From positions 45,179,812 to 45,243,811 of the forward strand of contig NC_060259.1 of NCBI RefSeq assembly GCF_921293095.1: a DNA stretch of 64,000 nucleotides, in the 5' to 3' direction. How positions within the stretch are numbered: the stretch's first letter is position 1; every line of letters begins with the position of its first letter. A program made the translations under genes and the position numbers. Of the stretch, positions 24,246 to 35,834 are shown piece by piece. This stretch comes from Ischnura elegans. Taxonomy: Eukaryota > Arthropoda > Insecta > Odonata > Coenagrionidae. The notes below the pieces were generated by a model. It was not told where the DNA came from, ran no database searches, and saw only the letters and a program-made list of their open reading frames with translations.

Positions 24246-24933
24246 AATCCTATCTTGGGGGTGTATGTTGACTACCTCTCTCCCTATTTTATCGCTGTAA
24301 CTTCTCAGTTCGGTGTCATTAAAATACGAGGAACATGAGAATGCTGGAGGGTTTTTCGTGAGAAATTCAATAGGTAACGTATACGCGCTTCCATTGAATT
24401 TTGAAGAGACGTAAAGATATCATGTATCTGAGGTTTGGAAACTGAGTTGAGGACAAGAATTGGGGGATTCCATTCCAAAGTACCTTGGCCTAAATGATGC
24501 ATTTAGAAAAATAAGGAAGGTTGCGGATGTGTCAACTCCGCATGAAACAACAGCAACTATTAAACCAAGTTCAGCATACCATTTCTCCATTGCCATAAGA
24601 CCCCTGAGATGAAACAAGATATTCAATATGGTAGTGAATTATCATTGTTAATTAAGATTTGCACGGTAGATTCTTCTCTTTTAAAAATTTTTTCCAAAGG
24701 AAGTAATGGCATGAAATTTTTTCCTTCCCTGCTTTTCATATCTGGTTTTTTCGTCTGTTTGTCCCTCTATTTTTCCATTGGTTAGAGCGTTTCGGGCCGT
24801 ACAACACATATATTTACTTGTGCTATATTTCAAACGGTGATGAAATTCACTTTTTATTCCGCATGCAATTCACTTTTTTTCCTTGGAAATTAATGTGTGA
24901 ATATTTTCTCTCGTAGATTTGCGCTAGTTTTTC

Positions 24934-25363
24934 CAGGACTGGGCAGAATTTCAAATAAATGTATTTTAAAATACGTTTTTGAAATACCTTTGTGATTTGT
25001 ATTGTTATTTCAAATACACGGCCTGAGTTTATTTTGTATTTCAAATACAGATTTTTGGTATGTTCCCATTCTAATATTAACAGTACATTTGTAGAATAAT
25101 TTTGAAGCAGCTCTGATTACACTTCTCTAATATTATGCTTCCGAGATTACTTCGTTTTCGTAAGAATCGTATTCTTCATGTTTGCAGCTATCCATAACGC
25201 GCCAAGGCAGGTTATATATTTTAAGATCTCTTAGTTTCCATTTTTTATTAAAAAGGTATTTAAAATACTATTTTGCAGTTTGTTTTTCAAATACACAAGT
25301 CAAAGGTATTATGTAATGCATCTAATACATTTGGAGCGGTAATCTGTATTTTGCCCAGCTCTG
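24934..25363. mobile_element. hAT-like MITE, 430 bp
   Basis: The ends CAGGACTGGGCA and TGCCCAGCTCTG are inverted. Flanking octamers AGTTTTTC and GTTTTTAC are an imperfect match to an 8-bp target duplication. The inside repeats the motif ATTTCAAATAC and its variants, which is typical of subterminal transposase-binding repeats in hAT elements. No coding capacity. Confidence 0.7.
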
Positions 25364-25526
25364 GTTTTTACTAACTCCCTGCTAAGAAGGGGGTGCAGAT
25401 TACAGAAATCATCAGTTTTTCGTGATCTTAAAACCTAGTCGCCCCATAAATCTCGTCCCTTCAAACATGATAGAAGAGAATGTGTATCCTATACTTAAAT
25501 ATTACTAAATGCTGAAATTTAACTCA

Positions 25527-25746
25527 GTAATTTATGTAGAGGATTGTAGGTTATAAAAGCAGTCATGTGTATAGGATAAAAATATTAATTTTTCGAATTG
25601 AATTTTTTTTCTTAAAATGCGCTACTTAGGATACGTGAAGACACGGCTTGTGAGGGTTATAGGGTATTGATTGAAAACAGAAAAGCAAAAATCGTAGTGC
25701 TAGTTCATCTCTGTTTGTAATGTGCCGTTGACAGGCAACTGTAATG
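25527..25746 (+). repeat. 220-bp direct repeat, copy 2
   Basis: This is the partner of 22586-22805. The 2.7 kb between them contains unrelated sequence, a SINE-like unit and a hAT-like MITE. Confidence 0.85.
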
Positions 25747-25749
25747 ATT

Positions 25750-27640
25750 GATTGATGATGACCTCTCCCGTAAAATTTTCAGTATTTTCTTTTCTATTAT
25801 GAACACTCCATGGAAACCTACCTTTATCGGTAGAGTACTAAAATAAAAAATAATTATGATAAACTGCCTTATGAACGGATGATCAACGTAGTTTCCCTTT
25901 CCTCCAATTTTATCCCGAAAGCCAATTTGCGTCTTAAAGGTAGAATTTTATTTCCGTGTTTCATATCAGGCAAAATAAACTCTTCTCAGTGTAAAATTTG
26001 CGAATACGCCTTCCTCTAACCTTGTTCCCTACTAACCATGAAAACGGCTTGGCTACCAGTTTTTAAGTGTTTATCTCGGTATCTAATTTTTAAATAGCAA
26101 TGAACTGTACTGAAAATTAAAGGGAATATTATGAATGTAATAATAGTATGAAAAATAGCATTGGGTATTATCCAAATATTCCAATTTTTGATTTCGGCAT
26201 AGAGTGGAAAAACGCCCTCTAATTGGTGCTAATTAAAAGAAAGATCCCCTTTGAACCCTACCAACTGAACTAGATGAGAGTTTGTATGTTAAAAGACATG
26301 GTATAATACACTTCAAATGTAAATTTATATTAATAGTGCATTTACTTAGGAAAAACTTGGCTGTAACAAAATATCTCTTCAAAGTTGTTAATTGCAACTG
26401 TGGTAAATCTAGTAATAATCAAATCAATCGAAATTTTGAAAGACTTTCCCTAAGTTTGTCATGCCATGTGTTGAATTTTCGTCGTCTGAAGGAGATAAAT
26501 AAGGTTGGAATGAACTAGTCAATTAAATCGATATTTCAATTTCCAGTCGCTATGTCTATTCCAGCAATTTCGACTGCCATATATCTTGTTCATCATATAT
26601 CCATTTACTTGGTCATCCATTCCTAGTATAATGTGAAGTGAGTGCTTGTGCTTCAACCTCTGCTGTGTGCTTAATTATTGTGTACTTTCTTTACCGTAGT
26701 CACACTTAAATGGAAATTATGATAGCTTTAGGCTATGGCTAATTTCTAAAGTAATCTTCCCAAACCAAAGTTCCGATTTATACATCTATGTTTTGTTCTC
26801 TTTCGTCTGCTCTTTGAACCTACGTGACATTTGATCTCATCGATTCCTGAACTGCCCAGACATTCACTTTCATTAAATTTGTATTCGTCCTTTACATCTC
26901 TGCTGAATTATTTGATTGCTGTTTATCTTATTTTTACTTTTAAATGGTTCACGGACTGATACCCATGTGCTTATTGAGCGTATTTTTCTCTTTAAGGCTT
27001 ACGTAAATATGATCTTAAAGAAAGTATGGTTTTGGAGAAATGAATGGTGAGCTGGTTGTCCTCGTAATTGTACTGCAATGACTCACGTTGCGAAATCGAT
27101 GCCTTAATGCCGTTCTTCGCCTGATTTTTGGACTCCTGCTATTTTAGCTATCGCTATCTTCATCATCACTCATCGAACGTGGGCTACTTCAGCTTCTGCC
27201 GGATCATAAGTTGACCATTCGTCCAGTCATCATGCACTCACGTGGGCTGAGGAATGTTATATCACGTTGTCTGAGGGCTACCTCTTACGCGCGTTAGGTT
27301 CCATAGCCACTACAGACCTTTAAAAAATATTATATTTTTCTGCCAATTAACTTGTATCTTTTGCGTAAGAATTAAAAATCAGTTTCCCTATTTTTTAGTA
27401 GAAACTGATTTGAAGTAAACACATTTTTTGGTCAGAATAATTTTTGGTTGCATGAAATTGCGAGCTAGTGTCACTGTGTTCCCTGGCATTGTGTTATGTA
27501 ACTTTGTTCATCATTAATTATTATGGTCAAGACCTCGGGTGAGGAAAATTTGTCTCCGTTTGTTTTGTTTGTATCATTCGCATTATAGTTGCCTCTTAAT
27601 GTGTATTTATACTTGCGTGTTTAAATCTTGTCGTCGGGAC
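25750..27640. other. No gene seen
   Basis: This is AT-rich DNA without recognised repeats or exon-like blocks. The longest frame (26282-26518) has no family resemblance. Confidence 0.4.
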
Positions 27641-27680
27641 CGTCTTTATCTTATGCCTTCGACTCGCGAAGTGTGAAGTT

Positions 27681-28181
27681 ATGTGCGCTGTTCACTTCGT
27701 GCCTGAGTTCCAATCAGCGTATCCAAGCTCATCGACGAGCCCGGAGTACTCTTGTCACGGAAGGACGCGTTCACGACGGCCAGTAGAAGGCCAACTCCCC
27801 CTTCCCCTAGTCCCCATCCAGGGTTTTCATGTCACCAAGCTTGCAACCCTATCCTCGGCTGCCCCGCCCCCCGTCCGTATCACTCCGTGGGTGGCCGGCA
27901 GGCTTCGCTTACATATTCTCATCTCGCTTTCACTCGACTCGACAACTTTCTCTTTGAACTTGGGTCTTTTTCGGCGCGGCGTGTGGGAACTTGAGAATGC
28001 TGTGTTTGTACCCTCCCTATCCGCGCGTAAGGATGTTTTTCATACTGATACCTGCATGGAGTCGGATGGCTGTCATCAACCCCCTTCTGTTGATGCTTGC
28101 CGCTACATTCCATTGAATGGACTGAAGCGGTCGAGACAGCTTCTAACCAGCAACCTGCTCTGTACTCTTTGTGCTTTGTAG
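27681..28181 (+). other. Unassigned 166-codon open frame in a GC-rich patch
   Basis: This is an ATG-to-stop frame of 166 codons, long for this AT-rich setting. The translation is rich in Ser, Pro, Arg and Leu with no recognised domain, signal peptide or motif. The frame covers a CpG-rich patch (27690-27990), which by itself lowers the stop-codon density. I do not claim a protein; an untranslated first exon or a GC-rich repeat is as likely. Confidence 0.2.
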
Positions 28182-28252
28182 TTGATTATAAAGTCATCCT
28201 CTCTACTTTAACTAATAGTTGCGGGCTTAACTTGGTGGAAATCCTTTATCGT

Positions 28253-28412
28253 AGGAGCTGAAGGAATAAAAATTTAGCTTTTTCCACATGGTGATTTATT
28301 TAGTCCGACCATGGTTTCGTTTCACATTGAAAATGTTACGCTGTAACGAAACAATGGTCGGGCTAAATAAATCACCTCGTGGAAAAGCCAAGTTTATACT
28401 CCTTCAACTCCT
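28253..28412. mobile_element. Hairpin MITE, copy 1
   Basis: Inverted arms run GTGATTTATTTAGTCCGACC ... GGGCTAAATAAATCAC and extend outwards (GGAGCTGAAGGAATAAA with CTCCTTCAACTCC). The inner arms contain CCATGGTTTCGTTTC against GTAACGAAACAATGG. A relative lies at 53812-53955. Confidence 0.8.
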
Positions 28413-28961
28413 ACCTTATTAATCTCTCTCTTTTGTTGGGAAAATTGACGTTCGTCTGTTAATTTAGTTCTGTGATAAATTCGTCCGATTACTGTTGTAA
28501 AATTGGATCTTTAATTTCGTGATCTGAGGTTATTGCCGAATTTTACGTGCCTCCCTGAGGGTAGATGCTTGCTTTGAAGGTCATATCGTGAGTCGTTTAT
28601 CGTGAGACGAGTAATGTTGTTGTAGGAATTCTAATGGTTATCGTTGTTCACTTGGGGAACATTGCAAATCGCCCCTGCCTTGTCCCCTTTCCTACATTTG
28701 ACCTCTCTCTTTATGTCGTACTTACCTATTTCCCTTTTTTAGCGTTCATTAACCGAAGTACCTAATTGAATCATATTTATTAATTGGATAATTAAGTAAC
28801 CCATGTCATTTTCACTTCTGTGATTGCCTTCCTTTTGATATCAGAAAGAGCTACAGCCATTGAAAGGAAGGGAAGTGGAAGAATGATGTACGTTAATGAT
28901 TTTTTAAATCTTAGTAGTATTCCTTTAATGTAAGTTATTTATCTTGTGAAGGTATTATTTG

Positions 28962-29255
28962 TTGATTCACTCGGTGGCGGCGGAGTAGAGTCGTTGCCTG
29001 GTAATCCAGGGGTCGCGGGCTCGAATCCTGCATGGCTGGATTTTCCTCCATCCAGGGCATGGATATATGTGCTTGTCCATCAACTTAATTGTAATAAAGG
29101 TCTCAATATCATCATCATCATCAGTCAGCAACCCTAAGATTGGTTTGATGCAGCTCTCCATTCCACTACCCTATCCGCTATCCTTTTCATAGTGACGTAT
29201 TTCTTCTCTTATACATCCTTTATAACCTGTACTATGTAACTCATTCAGAGCCATC
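28962..29255 (+). mobile_element. tRNA-derived SINE followed by a LINE-type 3' tail
   Basis: A B-box, GGCTCGAATCC at 29018-29028, follows a GGTGGCGGCGGAGTAGAGTC head, the same family as 14430. An (ATC)n run at about 29109-29120 is followed by AAGATTGGTTTGATGCAGCT, a phrase often seen at the 3' ends of arthropod LINE/SINE elements. The join may be one composite SINE or two insertions. Confidence 0.65.
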
Positions 29256-29259
29256 CCTT

Positions 29260-31429
29260 GCTATTTTTCCCATCAAGGAAAGCAGGGCAGGGTGGAGTAT
29301 GGGACTGTCTAGTCCTTAATCCGGTTGATAAATAAGGACGAAATTATTATTATTTAAATTTTTGTCTATTTTACGCGTAAGTCGTCAGTACTGTGGTGGG
29401 AGAGCATGAGGCTAGTTGGCGTATGGAGCTCGAACCTCTTCTCTCGCGACCAGCCTTTGGGTGGTAGTAGTAGCAGGGGGGTTGGATGTCACATCGTGGT
29501 GTGGGGATGGGAAGGGTCTTGCGAGTGACGATGACGAGAGGTACGCTAAGTCGATATTCAGGAGGCAAGGGCCGGCGGCGGCGCAAGGCGTCCGGTTATA
29601 CCTTCTTTTATTTATTTAAATAATTTCTCACATCATTTCTGCCAATTTACAGTGACGAAGTAACGGACATGAAATATAAACTTAAGCAATCAAAACAAAG
29701 AGTACAGAATAAAAATGGTAAAGAACATGAATAAAATACACGTGGAAAGGGAGGTAAAGAAAGAGGTTTATTTATTCGCTGGGGAATGGGACAATGCGAG
29801 ATTGACAAATGAGTTTAAGGGCAGAATATAGATCAATATTATCCAGCAATTAATTCAGCAGGGAAAGGCGGTGGTGGAGTAAGCGCTTACCGAGGGAAAG
29901 TCTAGGGATTGGCGTATGGAGTTAGGAATGCGTACGTGTGGATCGACTAGGCACTCTGAAATTAATAGAGGAAAGCGAATTAGGACAATCATTGTGTGTT
30001 TAGAATATTTTTAATAAATTTTTAATCTGTTTAAATTCTTTGATAGCAGAGATCAGGGATTGACGGAGAAGATATTCAAAGCGAGAGTGACATGTAGAAT
30101 GTCTTATGTAATGGTGATTTAAGGTTTTGGTTCCGATCGGCGGGGGGATGAAGGTTATCAGGTATTTTCCATCCGAGTCCTTGGAATGAGGCGTTTCTGT
30201 TTTCATTTTAATTGAAATCCGATGAAATGTCATCTTTCCTGATCCGTGAGAACTCAATGAAATTTAGTCCATGGTCATTGAGCTTAACTTACTCTGTCCC
30301 CGAATGTTTTGGGTTGGCATCGCTGATAATTTTCATTGTTCTGCCTTATTAACTCCTCCAGGAAATTGCAAAAGGCTTTGCATTCTTGTAGGAAGAGGTT
30401 TTTGTATTGGCATCGTTTGTAATGTAAGGACATGTCTCTATTAAAAAAACTGTAAGAATGTTCATTTCTCTTGGGTTGAATTGTGTGGTCATTTGGTGAA
30501 CTGAATTTCATGATAAGTTGAAAAATCGAATTTTCTGGTGTCAAAATGGATAATTATTTACTTAAGGAAGTTTTTGTATGTAGGGTAATGAGATTAATAT
30601 CAAACTCGGTTAAGAATTTTCATCAAAAATTAATTTACGAAATGTGTGTGTTGGTTGTTGCAACTTTTTAACTCCATAAAACTCTTAGATTTTGATTGAC
30701 TGATAGATAAAAATACCTGTTTAATGTCATTTGAAACTTTTTATTTAATGATTTTCCTTGAATATACTCCAATATAAGTTATTGGAATTCAGTTTTATCT
30801 TTGTGTCCTCAGCTGCCTGTTAGCTTTGCAGATATAAATCTGGTTGCTGATCTCATGGCACATTTTTAAATTTTAGAACATATTGCTCCTTCCATTATTT
30901 TTGAGGAAAGAATCACATTAGTTAGTTCGTTGACCCGAACCAGTGTCCTTCATTTGGTGAAATTATTGGCACTAAGACGTATCATTGTTTTCACATTGCT
31001 TTTGCGTTTTCGTATATTAAGCCAGAAACTAGTGAAATATCCTGTTTAGTTTTTTAGATTCCCGATCGGTCATCATTTCAGTAACCTTAAAAGCGAATCC
31101 AATTTTTTAACCTATGTATATCATATAAGTAATTTCAAACCCTATGAGCATTGCCAGTGCATTGTTTGTATTCCTCGAAAGCGTATTAACGATGACCATT
31201 TGTTGGTAAAGCAATCTATTTAGCATTCCTTAATATTTTTGTCATTGAGGTGGGATGTATGTAGCCTAACCGTTATGTATCCATTTTTTTGGCATATTGA
31301 TTCCGGGTTAGTTTTGAAATTAGCCATTGGAGTGCTGGGAATATTAGTTTGTACGTCGCGCTCAATGAGGTATCTGGCACGTATCAGTGAGCATGTGATC
31401 TTGTGAGTGACGAAGCCGTTCCGTTGCAG
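29260..31429. other. Non-coding DNA before the first visible ARFGEF3 exon
   Basis: I looked here for the exon preceding 31430, which should end in a split codon with two bases, and found no convincing candidate. A GC-richer patch at 29380-29600 has open frames on both strands but no ARFGEF3-like residues. The rest is AT-rich. Confidence 0.4.
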
Positions 31430-31658
31430 GCACCTCATCCTGACTGCGGGTGCGGTGCTGACCCGGGAGCAGTGGGCGGTGGCGTGCGTGGCCATCCACC
31501 GCGCCTGTGCCCTCTCCCTGCACTCCCTGCGACAACTGATGGTGGCTTTCCACGCGGGTTCGCACAACTTCTACGGCGACGCGGGACAAGTGAAGGTGGC
31601 CGCGCGCAGGGACTGCACCATCCGGGAAAGCGATCGCCTCAAGCAGCTGGCGCAGCAG
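31430..31658 (+). CDS. ARFGEF3: ARFGEF3 (BIG3) exon, first one visible
   Basis: This internal exon encodes about 76 residues beginning HLILTAGAVLTREQW and ending RLKQLAQQ. It follows a pyrimidine-containing acceptor ending TTGCAG and stops before a GTAATG donor. Its first base completes a codon begun in an upstream exon that I could not find in the window. The residues resemble, from memory, the ARFGEF3/BIG3 segment that follows the C-terminal HEAT-like repeats (TAG.V.T.E.W, then a histidine/serine-rich turn and QVKVAARR). The sequence is GC-rich, unlike the AT-rich introns. ARFGEF3 is a large peripheral protein of the BIG/Sec7 Arf-GEF family; mammalian BIG3 is linked to secretory-granule and receptor trafficking and is thought to lack normal GEF activity. 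This exon lies C-terminal to the Sec7-like region. The alternative is another BIG-family paralog, which the later exons make unlikely. Confidence 0.85.
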
Positions 31659-31891
31659 GTAATGCAGGATCTCAATATTCGTCAGCAGTTCACCATTCTC
31701 TAAGTCATTCATTCACTGCTTCTACCCGAAGTTTGGATATGCGAGAATGGAGCTCTAATTATGAATTAGAAGAGATAATCTACGGAGATAGAATTTAGTG
31801 TAGTTTTTCGATCTGAAGGCTGGATGTGATATGTGAGGGTTGATTTTACCTCTTAAGTTATAGGCTCGATTATTCACTCATATTCAGGGTC

Positions 31892-32478
31892 TAGTGATGG
31901 AAAAATCGATTTCAATTAAAATCGGAAATCGAGTTTTAAATGACAAAGATCGAGGAAATCGAAATTGAGTCTTGATATTCGAGTTTCGATCCAAACTTGA
32001 TTTTTCAACTTCGATCTTGACCATTTCGTTTGATCTCAGCAACGTCACTACCGGCCTATGATAACACCATCCGTCCCATTTGAAAGACTTTTCTGTAAGA
32101 TCGGTGAAATTGCAAAGCACGCCCTTGATCATCGGGAAAGCATCGCAATCAGTTCGTCTTTCTTAAAAGTTTTTGGGAAGCCGTATGGTTCCAATCGGTG
32201 ATCCCAAAACTTAAGCGTGCGTGCATTTGTAAATTTTTACTCTTAACAACTCATGCATTTATTCTAAGTTTATCTTTTCGGATTTTTCTGCATCTCAAAT
32301 ATGTTTAATGAGTGTTTTTAGAATGTTTTGTAAACGTGTTCTGTAAAGAATGTATTTAAAAGAAGAACCGTCGATTTTTTCGAATGATCGATCTTTCGGT
32401 TTAAATTTCGATTTTTTTGGAAAGTTGAACTTTTCATTTCGATTAAAAATCGATTATTTCGACATTTTTTCATCACTA
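31892..32478. mobile_element. hAT-like MITE in an ARFGEF3 intron, 587 bp
   Basis: The ends TAGTGATGGAAAAAT and ATTTTTTCATCACTA are inverted. Flanking octamers TCAGGGTC and TCAGGGGT agree at six of eight positions, as expected for an aged 8-bp target duplication. Both sides are packed with ATCGA/TCGAT repeats. No transposase is present. Confidence 0.7.
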
Positions 32479-33119
32479 TCAGGGGTGTCAATACCATTCC
32501 CTAGGCTACCGCGCATTGTGAGGGTATTTGTTGGGCATACCCAAAGCCTTCGCTCGTGATCTCAATTGGGGTAAAAATAATAGTTGTGGAAATATGATTT
32601 GCTTTAAACTGGAGCAAAAACCAAATCAGGATATTCCGCGGCCGGGCGGCTGCGTTGGCTTTTTATACATATCCCATCTTTAAAAGAAAGGTATCAAGTT
32701 GGAGCAAGATTTTTCTTTTGGATCATATAGTCAAGATTCAGGTCTTTCTTTCCAATTTATAAAAATAGATAAACTATCCCGTATAATTCTTAGGAAAGGT
32801 TTACCCTTTCAGAAAATATGATTTGGTATTTATGGAAAACCATATTAACGGCTCACGAGCGAAAGTAAATACTCGATTTTTGCAGAAATTCCGACTTGAA
32901 ATTTTTTATAATGTTTTCTCGTCTTTAACGGCTTCTAATGATTTAATGGGTGAACCAAATATTTAAATAGCCATACTTCCTTGATCCTTGGACATTATTC
33001 TATCGGACTGTACCATTTTTGCTTACCAAAAAATATTGAAAATTGATGGTTTGTCAAGCTTTTTTCGATTTCCGCTCACTGTCCTTCGGCCATATCGGCT
33101 AATTACGTCAGCGCCTTCA

Positions 33120-33735
33120 GCGCGGCCATCTACATCTTCATAATACCCCGCGTCTAAAAGGCGTGTGGCAGGGGGTGCTAGGACACCAGCCGTTTACAGA
33201 TTAAAAAATGAAGTGCTCTAACGAAGTTGGTACTTGCGTTTATTAAATTTCTATATGGTTCGGGGGAAAAACGAATTCCCACATTATCCGTTCGGCAAAA
33301 CAGCTCTCTTAATTTATCGCATCTATCAGACCTGGAAATATAGTGTGGCTCTAATATTATGTTCTCTGTGTCGCTCTTAAAGATATCCATTCTCAATTGT
33401 TCAAGCAATCTAAGCCCAGCACGCAGCCTCCGAGTCTCCAGCGGCTTACCCAGCTTAACATCTGGGTAACGCTGTCAGTACGCCCTTAATAGTTTTTGAC
33501 GAAACGCGCAGCCTTCCTTTGTAATTTATTCAGATCGCGGATTAAGTCTTTCTACACCGGATCCCATACGCTCGCTGCACATTCAAGGTGCGGTCGGACG
33601 AGTGCGAAATAGCCCCTTTCTTTTACTTTCTCATCCGAAAATCTTCCCACAATACGCCTGACGAATCCTAATTTCTTCACGGTGATTTGAGCCGCTAATA
33701 GCGAACCAAGCCGCTGTGTAGCTCGGATGGAAACA
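33120..33735 (-). mobile_element. LINE 3' end (reverse-transcriptase C-terminus), broken
   Basis: Reading the minus strand from about 33700 gives the tail of a CR1/Jockey-type ORF2: FALVRPHLECAASVWDPV, then DLIRDLNKLQRKAARFV, and after frameshifts IFKSDTENIILEP and DKLRELFCRTD. Stops and frameshifts break it. Its last 150 bp match the inverted 41155-41310 fragment. It lies in the ARFGEF3 intron, antisense to the gene. Confidence 0.8.
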
Positions 33736-33779
33736 TTTTCATTATTTTAACATTACGATAGTATCTTCTTCCTTCTCAT

Positions 33780-34080
33780 AGGTTGGTCGTTTTTTACATT
33801 GATAACGGAAAATAATTTCTTTTATCCAACCTCTTTGTTTCTGTTGAAACCATCATCAGGGCTTTAGGTTTTTTAGGCTGATATGCCCAAAAACCATTAA
33901 TAATTTTGATGAAATAATTAACATTTGTACTAATGAAAGTGAAGTTTATCCATTGATCGCGATTAAAATGTCTGAATCGATCGGGAGTAAAGTATCCGAA
34001 TTCCTAATGATGGTTTTAAACGAACAAAAACCTAAGCTAAATGGTAATTATTTTTTACTTGACAAACATACTCTCCAAAC
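33780..34080. mobile_element. Foldback element with hammerhead-like arm
   Basis: Near 33835-33860, the minus strand reads CCTGATGATGGTTTCAACAGAAAC. A related form (CCTAATGATGGTTTTAAACGAAC) lies on the plus strand near 34003-34025, so the two are inverted arms. The CTGATGA ... GAAAC pair resembles the core of Penelope-type hammerhead repeats, though helix II would be weak. Confidence 0.4.
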
Positions 34081-34499
34081 TGCGAGGAGTAAGTAGATAT
34101 TATTATGAATAAAAGTAGTAGAGAGAACACTAATCTCCATTTGATATTATAGTTATAACATAGCCGGAACTAAGAATTTTGTTAGTGGGGCAAAGATTAG
34201 TTCCCCCCGCCCCCTGCTCTCCCCTCGCTCCCTCTCTCCCCATCACCCCACCACTAAAATATAATACCTCTTTAAGCTATTTTTTGAGGTTCGGTAGTTG
34301 AAATTACACACCGTATGATTGCAGTTAAGAAGTTTTATTAGTATAATTTTTTAATTATGTATTGATTAATAATTGCCAAATAATTAAATAAAAAATAAAT
34401 AATATAAAAATAAACTTTCCACCCCATGATATCTTATCCACAAGCTGTCTCATCGCTACAATATCCACGGCTCTTTCCCATCTATACTATCGAATTTCC

Positions 34500-35487
34500 T
34501 AACCGACCGCCCTCAGCTAGTTGTTCTTGACGGAGCGTCTTCTTTAAGCATCCCCATCCTTTCAGGCGTTCCCCCAAGGCAGCGTTCTCGGGCCTCTTCT
34601 CTTTTCTCTCCTCATTGACGATATTGCGAGCTGTGTACTTTCTAACGCATGCGGAATTCTCCTCTTTGCAGACGACTGCAAAATATTCAAAAGAATTGAG
34701 AATACTTCTGGACTCACAGTCTTTGCAGTCTTCCCTTCATTCCCTCGAGGCCTGGTGCCTTCAGTGGCAACTGAAAATTAATACAAGCAAATCGAAATAC
34801 GTGCCTTTTTCTTTTAATCGCACCGTCACCCCTTATAAGTGTACTATTTTTAAAGAAATTGTTCCGATGGATTCCTTTATCAATGACCTGGGTGTTACTT
34901 TCGACCCCAACTAACTTTTCTTCCGCACCTCAACAAAATGAAATCCAAAGCCATGTCAGTCGTGGGAGTTCTTTATCGACTGACCACTTTTACCGACCCT
35001 ATCGCCATGAGAGCTATTTTCACCGGTAGCGTTCTCCCAATCCTCCAGTAGTACTCCGTTATTTACTCCACTGCCTGTCCCTCCAACTTTAAATTCTTGA
35101 ACGCCCAGTTAATTTCTTTATTTCAGTAGTCCGACACCCTGTTCCTTACCTCCGTAATTCTTCTCGCTCTGAAGTAATGTCTGCCCCATCATTGGTCCCA
35201 CTACCCTCCCGTGGGAATTTTTATGATCTTTCCTTCATTTACAATGCCTTAAATGGCAAGTTCCGATCCTCAGAAATATTGCCTTTCTCTTCCCTCCACA
35301 TTCCCACCCGCGCCTTTTGTAATAATCACCTACTACACCAACCGAAATTGCGTCTTCTGAATCTTTTTTAATATCCTTTTTATAGTTTATATTTGTTAAA
35401 GCTGCAGATTTTAAGTTGTCTATTCAATGGCCGTTTTGGCTGTTTTTAAATGGTTCAATAAATAATTGAATAAAAAAAATAAAAAAT
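34500..35487 (+). mobile_element. 5'-truncated LINE (reverse transcriptase fragment), frameshifted
   Basis: Three-frame reading gives pieces of a non-LTR reverse transcriptase. A degenerate G-V-P-...-S-...-L-F motif lies near 34570 and the catalytic-type F-A-D-D-C-K near 34670. Further on is SLEAWCLQWQLKINTSKSKY (34740-34800), then LGVTF. The pieces lie in different frames with internal stops. The 3' end is an A-rich tail with AATAAATAATTGAATAAAA near 35455-35487. It is in the ARFGEF3 intron, sense to the gene, and not functional. Confidence 0.82.
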
Positions 35488-35489
35488 CT

Positions 35490-35834
35490 GCCGCAGGAGA
35501 CACGTGACCCTTCTGCCCCACCCTAGTTCTGGGACTGATTTATAATGTCTAGAAGTAATCGTTTAACTTAAATGACCAAATACAACTTAAATGACGAAAT
35601 TGCACTTTATCGTGCATTTTATCATTTATTTATTATGACCATCTTATTCCTTGTGGTCAGAGAAGTTTGTTTTTTTATATTCTGTTCGTCCTTATATTGA
35701 ATCATTGATTTTTATGTTTTTTTTTCTGAAATCATTCAGTTGCATTTTTCACTTTTTCATCGAGATTTTTAGTAGTTGATTTTTCATAGCTCATATCGTT
35801 GTCATAAGCAGTTTCTCTTATTTCACATTGACAG
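35490..35834 (+). other. Intron 3' part before ARFGEF3 exon 35835
   Basis: This is an AT-rich intron with a T-rich tract near 35660-35830 ending in the acceptor ACAG. No other feature is seen. Confidence 0.6.

Noticed and set aside
22586..25746. LTR retrotransposon with 220-bp LTRs
   Set aside because: There are no TG...CA ends, primer-binding site, target duplication or internal gag/pol frame.
34615..34914. An intact host gene at the 99-codon frame
   Set aside because: It is one frame of a shifted, stop-broken reverse transcriptase fragment with a 3' A-rich tail.
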